A stretch of DNA of 34,866 bases from Butyrivibrio sp. (GTDB lineage: Bacteria > Bacillota > Clostridia > Lachnospirales > Lachnospiraceae). A program made the position numbers and the translations under genes. Below, one piece after another: positions 24,483 through 31,160 of this stretch (the stretch's first letter is position 1; every line of letters begins with the position of its first letter). The notes below the pieces were generated by a model. The model did not search any database, was not told where the DNA came from, and saw only the letters and a list, made by a program, of their open reading frames with translations. Location of the stretch: NCBI GenBank assembly GCA_017470505.1, contig JAFUYO010000029.1, positions 1 through 34,866 of the forward strand, written 5' to 3'.

Positions 24483-24613
24483 CAGTTGCTGATGCCACTT
24501 ATCTAATAGAATTCGCGCCAAGGATAAGTCGCTATAAACTGATGGAGTTATATTCCAAAAAGTCAGGAATACTCCATGGCTCTCGGCTGTTAAATAAAAA
24601 GAGTGCTGCATAA
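24455..24613 (+). pseudogene. Unidentified gene remnant
   Basis: A 52-codon frame with no start codon (reading F-D-Y-V-V-T-V-A-D-A-T-Y-L-I-E-F-A-P, later LMELYSKKSGILHGSRLLN) runs to TAA at 24611-24613. It overlaps the primase remnant in another frame, which suggests a recombination junction near 24455-24480. I do not recognise the family. Confidence 0.3.
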
Positions 24614-24680
24614 GTGTCAAGTGCAAATTGACACCGCAATCATGCAATACTATAATTGTGCCATAAGAATATTGGCACAA
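24614..24680 (+). promoter_or_regulatory. Consensus promoter with two palindromes upstream of the HTH gene
   Basis: TTGACA (24628-24633), a 17-base spacer and TATAAT (24651-24656) form a perfect consensus promoter. GTGTCAA (24614-24620) and TTGACAC (24628-24634) are perfect inverted arms that overlap the -35. TTGTGCCA (24656-24663) and TGGCACAA (24673-24680) are perfect 8-base arms covering the expected transcription start, just before AAAGGAGG. Such placement is typical of repressor operators, possibly for the HTH protein encoded next. Confidence 0.75.
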
Positions 24681-24697
24681 AGGAGGATATTATTGCT

Positions 24698-25015
24698 ATG
24701 ACACTTGATGATGCTTTGAAAAGAATATCGGAACTTGAGGAAGAAAATGAAAAACTTAGGGAAGAACTTGCATTCTATAAGAGCAAAAAGTTTGCCGGCA
24801 GACAGAAGCATGATGAGCATTGGATGAAGTCATATAACGACTTTGTGATTCAATATGAAAATGGTTTGACAATTATGGAGATTGTAAATCAGGGAGCAAT
24901 CAGCCGCCGTACAGCCTACAGGTATAAAGCTTATTATGATGGGCTTAAGCAAATGAATGGCATCGCTAAAGAAGATAAGAAAGAGAGTAATGTTAACGTT
25001 GGAAAAAGAAAGTAA
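24698..25015 (+). CDS. Small coiled-coil/HTH DNA-binding protein
   Basis: A 105-residue protein from ATG 24698 (AAAGGAGG 10 bases upstream). Residues ~5-30 form a heptad-like coiled coil (Leu-Asp-Asp-Ala-Leu then ISELEEENEKLREELAFY). Residues ~60-90 read as a helix-turn-helix (NGLTIMEIVNQGAISRRTAYRYKAYY), similar to the DNA-binding helices of resolvases and small regulators. The end overlaps the start of the next gene by 26 bases, so they are co-expressed. It is probably an autoregulator of this two-gene unit; the perfect promoter with palindromes supports that, but it is inference. Confidence 0.65.
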   Translation: MTLDDALKRISELEEENEKLREELAFYKSKKFAGRQKHDEHWMKSYNDFVIQYENGLTIMEIVNQGAISRRTAYRYKAYYDGLKQMNGIAKEDKKESNVNVGKRK

Positions 25016-25553
25016 TTCAAGAAATGTTTCAGTAATCAAGGATGCGCTGGGACATAATGTTGTAATGATCAATGACATCATTTTTCGCGGAAAGCGAGGG
25101 ATAAACTGGATAGATGTTGAAGAATACCTCAGACAATATGTAGGGGAGTTCTACACGATTGCAGAGACAAATGAAGTAGTGTATATCGGTACAGATTTAC
25201 CTGATGAGTATGCTCATTCGGAATATACACATATTCTAAAAGGCACTAATGAAAAGGCAAAAGCCAATGCAGCACAAGGATTGCCTGAGCTTATAATCAC
25301 TGCTACAAATATGGAACATACAGACAATTCAAAGGCAAAACATAAAAAAGATGCAAAGTATGGCTGGTATAAATATGAATCACGATTCGCATTACCGGTA
25401 TTTGCTGATAATGGTGAAGTAGAAAGATACAATGTTTTTCATGTGGCAATGATTTTGAGACATGATAAAGATGGGAAGAAATACTTATACGACATTATGA
25501 ACATAAAAAAAGAAACGAGTGACCTTTTCCAGTCCGAAGACCTTACTCAGTAA
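24990..25553 (+). CDS. Putative nuclease-like protein of the phage/polyvalent-protein type
   Basis: A 187-residue protein from ATG 24990 (AAAGAGAG upstream); an in-frame ATG at 24957 gives 198. Motifs include RGINWIDVEEYLRQYVGEFY near the start, KANAAQGLPELIITAT in the middle and YGWYKYESRFALPV...NVFHVAMILRHDKDGKKYLYDIMNIKKETS at the end. From memory this resembles a domain common in Lachnospiraceae phage and mobile-element proteins (the PBECR/LPD families, some predicted RelE/Barnase-like nucleases); I cannot confirm which one. Its gene overlaps the HTH gene, a toxin-antitoxin-like arrangement. A truncated second copy follows the recombinase gene (27465-27713). Confidence 0.5.
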   Translation: MLTLEKESNSRNVSVIKDALGHNVVMINDIIFRGKRGINWIDVEEYLRQYVGEFYTIAETNEVVYIGTDLPDEYAHSEYTHILKGTNEKAKANAAQGLPELIITATNMEHTDNSKAKHKKDAKYGWYKYESRFALPVFADNGEVERYNVFHVAMILRHDKDGKKYLYDIMNIKKETSDLFQSEDLTQ

Positions 25554-25628
25554 AAAACCCATTTCTTGACTCTTATGTTAATGGTGCAACTGGGGATTGT
25601 CAACAAAAATTTTTGAAAGGATGAATGT

Positions 25629-27455
25629 ATGGCAAAAAGTAAGAGAACAAAATGTTACATCTATACTAGAGTTTCCACTGCTATGCAGGTTGATGGTTAT
25701 AGTTTGGATGCTCAGAAAGAAAAACTCAAACGTTATGCAGACTATGAAGAAATGGAGATAGTCGGGGAGTATTCTGATGAGGGACATTCTGGTAAAAACA
25801 TAAATGGAAGACCGGAGTTTGTGAGGATGCTTCAAGACATTGAAGATTGCAAGGATGATGTAAGCTATGTACTTGTATTCAAACTTTCAAGATTTGGAAG
25901 GAATGCTGCTGATGTTCTTAATTCTTTACAGTTAATGCAGGATTTTGGAGTAAATCTCATTTGTGTTGAGGATGGAATTAACAGCGCAAAAGAGTCTGGA
26001 AAACTTATGATTTCTATTTTGTCTGCGGTTGCTGAACTTGAGCGAGAAAATATTCTGGTTCAGACCATGGAAGGCAGAAGACAAAAAGCCAGGGAAGGCA
26101 AGTGGAATGGTGGATTTGCTCCATATGGATATAAGCTAGTTGATGGTAGTCTTGCCATTGCAGAAGATGAAGCAGAGATGATACGTCTCATTTTTGATAA
26201 ATACATACATACGGATATGGGTGCCAATGGCGTTGCTGAGTATCTTAACAATCATGGGTATAAAAAGAAGCAGAGGCAGAATAATACACTTACAACATTT
26301 GCACCATCATTTATAAAAGGTGTTCTTGATAATCCTGTATATATGGGGAAACTTGCATATGGGCGCAGGGCTACGGAGAAGATTCAGGGAACAAGAAATG
26401 AGTTTCATGTAGTGAAGCAGGAGGAATTTCCAATATATGATGGTGAACATGATGCCATTATATCAGAGGAAGATTTCATGCTTGCAAAAGAAAAGCGTGA
26501 ACGCACTGGCTTCAAGCGTGAGAAGACGCATAGCCTTGAACATGAGCATATCCTTTCGGGTATTCTAAAATGCCCTGTATGTGGTGGCTCCATGTATGCA
26601 AACGTCAACCGTAAAAAGAAGAGTGACGGGTCATATTACAAGGACTTTTTCTATTATGCTTGCAAACATAGAATCAAATTGGATGGACACCATTGTGACT
26701 ATCACAGGCAGTGGGGGCAGGATAAGGTAAACGCTGCTGTGGAAGAGACAGTTAAGAAAATGGTAAATAATCCGAAATTTAGAGCGGCATTGAAAGATAA
26801 GATTGGAGCCAATGTAGATGCAAGCGAACTGAAAACGGAGCGTGAAAGCTACAGAAAAAGTCTTCAGCAGTGTATAGGCGCAAAAAATAAGCTTGCTGCA
26901 CAGATAGATGCACTTGATATTACGGATAAGCACTATGACAGAAAGTATCAGGATATGCAGGATCGACTAGACTTGCTCTATGATCAGATGGGGGATATAG
27001 AAGAGAAGATAGAAACTGTGAACAAGCGAATTGATAATCTTTTGAAAGAGAGACTTTCTGCGGATACAATCTACAAAGTGCTAATACAATTTGATAAGCT
27101 TTATGACAACTTCACGGATCTAGAAAAAAAGAAATTCATGCAGTCGTTTATTGAAGAAGTGCAAATATATGAGCAGCCAAAGGAAAATGGAAGATTCCTA
27201 AAGAGCATATCCTTTGCATTCCCTGTGTACTATAATGATAAGGAGTTTACTACTATTGCATTTGGTGAAGATGCACTGAAAGAATATGCAGACAATCTGA
27301 CTAAAGAGAATCTTGTTGGTTGGGACAAAGAAATAACAGATGAGACTGTGTGCATCTTGAGCAACCGAAAACCTGACTCATATGTGCACCTGAATCTGAA
27401 GATGGAAGACTACTACAGAATCAAGGATGCCCAGAAGGAGCAGGACAAGAAATAA
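25629..27455 (+). CDS. Large serine recombinase (integrase/excisionase of the element)
   Basis: A 608-residue site-specific recombinase. The N-terminal resolvase domain (1-150) has nucleophile Ser16 in IYTRVSTAMQ, the KLSRFGRNAADVL arginines (~82-95) and the AELERENI helix. The recombinase domain follows (~165-290, GGFAPYGYKL onward). A zinc ribbon spans about 315-356 (CPVCGGSMY...YYACKHRIKLDGHHC), and a long coiled coil ~395-480. This is the canonical order of large serine recombinases and the length is normal. It probably catalysed integration into rumA. TTTTTGAAAGGATGAATGT precedes the ATG. The sequences on its two sides are related (25340-25618 and 27480-27765). Confidence 0.93.
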   Translation: MAKSKRTKCYIYTRVSTAMQVDGYSLDAQKEKLKRYADYEEMEIVGEYSDEGHSGKNINGRPEFVRMLQDIEDCKDDVSYVLVFKLSRFGRNAADVLNSLQLMQDFGVNLICVEDGINSAKESGKLMISILSAVAELERENILVQTMEGRRQKAREGKWNGGFAPYGYKLVDGSLAIAEDEAEMIRLIFDKYIHTDMGANGVAEYLNNHGYKKKQRQNNTLTTFAPSFIKGVLDNPVYMGKLAYGRRATEKIQGTRNEFHVVKQEEFPIYDGEHDAIISEEDFMLAKEKRERTGFKREKTHSLEHEHILSGILKCPVCGGSMYANVNRKKKSDGSYYKDFFYYACKHRIKLDGHHCDYHRQWGQDKVNAAVEETVKKMVNNPKFRAALKDKIGANVDASELKTERESYRKSLQQCIGAKNKLAAQIDALDITDKHYDRKYQDMQDRLDLLYDQMGDIEEKIETVNKRIDNLLKERLSADTIYKVLIQFDKLYDNFTDLEKKKFMQSFIEEVQIYEQPKENGRFLKSISFAFPVYYNDKEFTTIAFGEDALKEYADNLTKENLVGWDKEITDETVCILSNRKPDSYVHLNLKMEDYYRIKDAQKEQDKK

Positions 27456-27464
27456 CCATCATAA

Positions 27465-27713
27465 TATCATACGGAACCAACAGCAAGAGCTACTGATGCG
27501 AAAAATGGATGGTACAGATATGATACGAGATTCGGGCTACCTGTTTATGGTGATGATGAGGAAATCAGTGGATACAACATATTCCATGCAAGACTTTTAA
27601 TCAGGCACGCAGGAAGTGGAAAGAAATACTTATACGATGTTATGGAAATAAAAAAAGAAACGAGCAAGTCCTGTCAGGCTGATGCCCTACCCGGTGATAA
27701 ACCCATTTCTTGA
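27465..27713 (+). pseudogene. 5'-truncated second copy of the putative nuclease gene
   Basis: Directly after the recombinase stop, an open frame of ~82 codons without a start encodes a diverged copy of the C-terminal third of the 24990-25553 product: GWYRYDTRFGLPV for GWYKYESRFALPV, then KKYLYDVMEIKKETS for KKYLYDIMNIKKETS. Similarity continues past the stop: both copies are followed by ACCCATTTCTTGACT and, ~40 bases on, ATTGTCAACA. In the intact copy that spacer leads into the recombinase gene. So a related element or an older gene-recombinase unit was broken here. Confidence 0.75.
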
Positions 27714-27911
27714 CTATTATCTTAAAGAGGTTTGGAATAATTGTCAACAGAAATTTGGAGGGTTACTTATTTAGAAATTTGAAAAGTTGCCTCGAATCCG
27801 AGGCAATTGGGTTACTTTAACTGAAAGAATAACTGTTTGACAAATTGTATTACCAGCATGAAGAATAAGATGTATACTTAGTTTTAAATAGTTATAAAGA
27901 GGAGAAGCGTT
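27714..27911. other. Gene-free junction region at the right end of the element
   Basis: It contains the spacer homologous to the recombinase leader (to ~27765), then an 8-bp hairpin TTGCCTCG/CGAGGCAA (27787-27806, loop AATC), then AT-rich DNA leading to the lipoprotein ribosome site (AAAGAGGAGAAG, 27897-27908). A TTGACA at 27838-27843 has no TATAAT at proper spacing. The right attachment site should lie here, but I could not identify it. Confidence 0.4.
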
Positions 27912-28997
27912 ATGAAAAAGAGATTAGCAACACAACTATTAGTATTTGCTGCGGCCGGGATGCTCCTTGTGGGGTGCGGCGCTGCAGGTAAAGCGGAGTC
28001 TGACGGTTCATCAGACCTCTTTCAGAAGGTGAGTGAAGAGGAGTCGGGTGCCGGGACAGAAGAAAATGAGAATGGGTCACAGTCGGAAGGAGATGCGAAG
28101 GCAGGGACGGATTCAGATGCGGCGGCAGCCGCAGATAACAATGCCGGGGCGAAGGCGCCTGATGCAGGGGATGCCGGCCAGAGCGAAGCGGGCGCAGATG
28201 CTTCATTCGACGATCTGTACGAGGCCTTTAAGGGCGGGCAGGTCGGAGCAAAGTATACCGGCAAGGCCGACAAGGCTTCATACATCGAACTCAAAAACGT
28301 GCTGAAGGCGGGCGAGAGCTATACGCTTTCAGAGATAAGCGAAAAGCTTGCAGGGTATGAGGACTACTCTTTTAAGGCGGACGGCGATGCCGCCTACAGA
28401 CTCATAGACTGCGGGAGCGATGGCAACAAAGAGCTCCTCGTATCGCAGGGGTATGTATCTGATGCGATGGGAGGAGAAGTGACAACTCTTCTTATGATAA
28501 TCAAGGACATGGGCGGCGAGCTGGACATCTGCTATGATGAGGATATGTGGTCGAGGAGCGACGTCAAGGTAAACGACAACGGAACGATAATCGGCTCAGG
28601 TTCCGGCGGAGCAGCTCTTCATATATATGAGTGCGCGTATGTCGATGCGGCGGGCGAGTATCACTACCACTACGGAAGTGAGGAGAACACCACGCCCTAC
28701 GGACAGTTCTACTACTACAAAGACGGTGATTACACCGAGGTGCCGCTTGACGGTCTCGACACGGAGCACCTTGTCATAAACTCCTACTACTTTGATGACG
28801 ACTTATCGAAGCGCACGGACTACGTCTCATTTAATATGATAGACGACAACTTCAACCCTGTCTTTGAGGACGGCACCTACAGCGACTCGAACGAGATCGT
28901 GAAGAGATTTAAGGAATACGGCATTGAGATTTACACGCCGATGGAGATGGAAGCCATGCTCAACAAGCACGGTTCTGAGATAGGGTATCCGTACTGA
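27912..28997 (+). CDS. Secreted lipoprotein of unknown function
   Basis: A 361-residue lipoprotein. The signal peptide MKKRLATQLLVFAAAGMLLVGC gives lipidated Cys22. Residues ~25-95 are a low-complexity Ala/Gly/Asp/Glu/Ser linker. The rest (~97-361) is a globular acidic domain rich in Tyr and Asp, with stretches like CYDEDMWSRSDVKVNDNGTIIGSGSGG, as in lipoproteins of Lachnospiraceae that I cannot name. GC content is host-like. It is anchored outside the cytoplasmic membrane. It is a single-gene unit ending at the long hairpin at 29001-29041. Confidence 0.8.
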   Translation: MKKRLATQLLVFAAAGMLLVGCGAAGKAESDGSSDLFQKVSEEESGAGTEENENGSQSEGDAKAGTDSDAAAAADNNAGAKAPDAGDAGQSEAGADASFDDLYEAFKGGQVGAKYTGKADKASYIELKNVLKAGESYTLSEISEKLAGYEDYSFKADGDAAYRLIDCGSDGNKELLVSQGYVSDAMGGEVTTLLMIIKDMGGELDICYDEDMWSRSDVKVNDNGTIIGSGSGGAALHIYECAYVDAAGEYHYHYGSEENTTPYGQFYYYKDGDYTEVPLDGLDTEHLVINSYYFDDDLSKRTDYVSFNMIDDNFNPVFEDGTYSDSNEIVKRFKEYGIEIYTPMEMEAMLNKHGSEIGYPY

Positions 28998-29000
28998 TCT

Positions 29001-29041
29001 TTTATACCGATAACGGAATTGCATTCCGTTATCGGTATAAA
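29001..29041. terminator. Perfect 19-bp hairpin, probable bidirectional terminator
   Basis: TTTATACCGATAACGGAAT (29001-29019) and its exact complement (29023-29041) surround a 3-base loop, 3 bases after the lipoprotein stop. The A/T-rich ends can act as U-tracts on both strands. Further hairpins follow: CATTAACGAAA/TTTCGTTAATG (29102-29133), and GGAAATGCTGA/TCAGCATTTCC (29147-29173), the latter right at the stop of the RsgI gene. Confidence 0.7.
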
Positions 29042-29173
29042 CTTATGCACACAAGAGTATAATGAAATTTGCAGCTACGCTGCATGCGGCCTGAGCTAAC
29101 GCATTAACGAAAGGGAAAAGAATTTCGTTAATGAGTATAATTCAAGGGAAATGCTGAATTAATCAGCATTTCC

Positions 29174-30235
29174 TTAGAACGGAGAATCCCCGGGAGGTTC
29201 CGGGCGGCCGTCCGAACCGGTCGGCGGCTCAGGAGGCTCTCCTGAAAAATCGGGCTGCTGCGGCGGGTCGCCTTCCGGAGCAGAGGGTGGCTCAAAACCG
29301 CTGTCAGGCGCGGCAGGAGGTTCCGGGCGATCTGTGGACTGTCCCTCTGTCTGAGAAGACTGTTGGGGCTGTTCTCCTGACTGTTCGTCAGACGACGCAG
29401 GCGGCTCGGGACGATCATTCGTCGTACCGGGTGATGGCTGCCTGTCATCACCAGACACAGGCCGGTCATTGCTATTATTGCTCTGAGAAGGATCTTTATG
29501 CTTATCTTCAGTCTGCTCTTCTGCCTGAGAAGGCTTTTCGGGGAGATCTTCCGGCTGCTCTTCTGTTTCAGAAGGATCCCGGGGCTTATCTTCGGGCTGT
29601 TCATAAGGCGAAGCAGGCGTATCGGGCTGCTCCTGAGACGTATCCTGTATTTGCGACTTCTCACCATCAGACTCAGGCGTCTGCTGAGTTCTGGCTCTTA
29701 TTTCGTCCTCTGCTTCTTCCTTTAGCTTTTCCGATTTGCCTTGGAAAAGACTGCTTACAGATATATCAATGCTGTCATTATTTTCAGAGAGCGTAATCTG
29801 CGAAGAGTAGTCATCAAACATTATATCTATCGCTTCTGTCAGGCTCTTGCCACGAACCCGGTTTTTGATCGCCTTCTCAAGCTCTCTGTCTGAAGCATCT
29901 GAAATGGATACTCCCACAACCCTGTCAAAGACATTGACGCGATATTCTATCTGCGGCTCTGTCCCCAATGTGACTGTCGAAGCGGTGGCTGTAGTAGCCG
30001 TGATACCGATTCCAAGCGTGGCAACTATAAGCGATGCCGCAACCGCAATACTATAGCGGATGGCGGAACGCTTCAGGTGAATGCCGGTGCCGGGGATGAC
30101 AGACATTGTCGGAGCATCAGGAATATCCAATAACTGTCCGACCTGATACCCTTTGTCGGGGATATATCTGATCTGACCGTTTTTGGCCCATACAGCAGCT
30201 TTTCCATTTTTTATTCCCAGTACATACGTTTTCAT
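29174..30235 (-). CDS. rsgI: RsgI-family anti-sigma factor with Pro/Glu/Gln-rich extracellular tail
   Basis: A 353-residue single-pass membrane protein. The cytosolic RsgI_N domain occupies ~1-50 (MKTYVLGIKNGKAAVWAKNG onward), which in this family binds and holds SigI. A transmembrane helix lies at ~60-83. An extracellular RsgI-conserved region (~88-185, IEYRVNVFDRVVGVSISDAS) follows. Residues ~190-353 are a low-complexity tail with SQTEEQPEDK-like and PEPP/PPE repeats. Cellulolytic clostridia carry carbohydrate-binding modules at this position; here the tail is disordered and resembles the linker of the neighbouring 828-residue surface protein. It sits 3 bases downstream of sigI in one operon. 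Confidence 0.85.
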   Translation of the reverse strand: MKTYVLGIKNGKAAVWAKNGQIRYIPDKGYQVGQLLDIPDAPTMSVIPGTGIHLKRSAIRYSIAVAASLIVATLGIGITATTATASTVTLGTEPQIEYRVNVFDRVVGVSISDASDRELEKAIKNRVRGKSLTEAIDIMFDDYSSQITLSENNDSIDISVSSLFQGKSEKLKEEAEDEIRARTQQTPESDGEKSQIQDTSQEQPDTPASPYEQPEDKPRDPSETEEQPEDLPEKPSQAEEQTEDKHKDPSQSNNSNDRPVSGDDRQPSPGTTNDRPEPPASSDEQSGEQPQQSSQTEGQSTDRPEPPAAPDSGFEPPSAPEGDPPQQPDFSGEPPEPPTGSDGRPEPPGDSPF

Positions 30236-30238
30236 TCT

Positions 30239-30982
30239 TCAGGGATTTACCTCGTTATTTGTCTCAACCGGAAGGTATTCCTTCATTTCCGGATAATCTC
30301 CGTCTGCGATAATAGCAGCGGCGATCAGGTATTTGCGATGCTTGTCTATCAGTTTGCGGGCTATCCCCGTGCGCGCTATCAGCTCTGCGGCAGGGAGATT
30401 TTTGCTGGCCTTTAGTTTGTCCGTAAGCGGCGGTGGCGGCTTAAATAAGGCGCTGATCAGCTTCGCACAGGCCGATCTGGTTTTTGATGCTTTTGGGGAA
30501 GCCTTCGGAAGATCAAAAAGATCGATGCCAAATCTGTTAAGCTCAGTTTCAAACGCGGATATCTCATCTCTAAGACGGGTGTCGACGACAACAGCGGTTT
30601 TTTCCTGTATCTCTATCGTGATACCCGCAGATTCGTCCTCCGGGATCTCGTTTTCGAAAGAGTCAGGACTTACGCTGAATTCCGATGCGGAAAAAGAGTC
30701 TTTTCTAAAATGATCTTTAAGCCGGCTCGAGATGACAAGAGCGGCATAGTTCCAGAAGTGCCCGCGATCCGGGGCATAAGAGTGCAGCGCTTCGTCCACT
30801 GCAATCAGAGCCACAGACCACTCATCGTCCTCCATACTCACAGTGCGCCCCAGTATCCTGGCGGTCAGATGCAGTATGTGATACTGTTCTTCGAGTAGAA
30901 AAAAGTTGGCAGTTTCTTTGCTCCTGCCTGCTATGACAGCACGTTCATCGTCGGCTTTTTTTCGGTCGTTATCAGAAATCAT
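30239..30982 (-). CDS. sigI: RNA polymerase sigma factor, SigI family
   Basis: A 247-residue alternative sigma factor. The N-terminal region (EEQYHILHLTARILGRTVSMEDDEWSVALIAVDEALHSYAPDRGHFWNYAALVISSRLKDHFRK, with the typical D-E-W-S-x-A and F-x-x-Y-A motifs) matches SigI region 2. The C-terminal part (~180-240, LPAAELIARTGIARKLIDKHRKYLIAAAII) is the SigI-specific DNA-binding domain. It pairs with the downstream RsgI. There is no Shine-Dalgarno before the only plausible ATG, but a TACAAT lies 6 bases upstream of it, so the transcript might be leaderless. A likely target is the 828-residue surface protein gene. Confidence 0.88.
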   Translation of the reverse strand: MISDNDRKKADDERAVIAGRSKETANFFLLEEQYHILHLTARILGRTVSMEDDEWSVALIAVDEALHSYAPDRGHFWNYAALVISSRLKDHFRKDSFSASEFSVSPDSFENEIPEDESAGITIEIQEKTAVVVDTRLRDEISAFETELNRFGIDLFDLPKASPKASKTRSACAKLISALFKPPPPLTDKLKASKNLPAAELIARTGIARKLIDKHRKYLIAAAIIADGDYPEMKEYLPVETNNEVNP

Positions 30983-31117
30983 GTAGATATTGTATCATAA
31001 TTAAAGGCTCAATGAGACCTTACTGAGAATCCCGGTACTGTCAGGAGCTGCACCGGAATAAAGGCACTATAATATTCCGGGACCCGGGAGATCCTCGCTG
31101 AAACAATCGGTATGGCA

Positions 31118-31144
31118 ACAGGGCTGCCGCTTTGGCAGCCCTGT
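31118..31144 (-). terminator. Terminator-like hairpin after the beta-helix surface protein gene
   Basis: ACAGGGCTGCC (31118-31128) and GGCAGCCCTGT (31134-31144) form a perfect 11-bp stem with a 5-base loop, 16 bases beyond the stop on the minus strand. The T-run is weak. A second inverted repeat, CCGGAAT/ATTCCGG, lies at 31053-31080 between this gene and sigI. No gene is seen in 30983-31160. Confidence 0.65.
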
Positions 31145-31160
31145 ATGTATCGACTTGAAA

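Larger units (their letters stand above)
18215..27810. mobile_element. Integrative mobilizable element inserted at the 3' end of rumA (edges approximate)
   Basis: An AT-rich block contrasts with the GC-richer host genes on both sides. It contains a large serine recombinase, a relaxase, a MobC-like protein, an oriT-like region, a primase remnant and a methyltransferase/nuclease cargo operon, but no conjugation (type IV secretion) genes. It would therefore need a helper element for transfer. The left edge is placed where rumA changes composition, just after its HVETVV codons. The right edge is placed between the broken nuclease copy (ending 27713) and the lipoprotein promoter region; no clear attachment-site copy of rumA is visible there. 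Serine integrases leave very short core repeats, so both edges are estimates. Confidence 0.75.

Noticed and set aside
27787-27806. Right attachment site of the element
   Set aside because: The hairpin there shares no recognisable sequence with the rumA junction, so it cannot be assigned as attR.
27838-27880. Promoter TTGACA...TATACT for the lipoprotein gene
   Set aside because: The spacing is about 30 bases, far from the usual 16-18.
29128-29796. Overlapping long frames on both strands across the rsgI tail
   Set aside because: They are caused by the low-complexity Pro/Glu/Gln codons of rsgI, with biased and meaningless translations.
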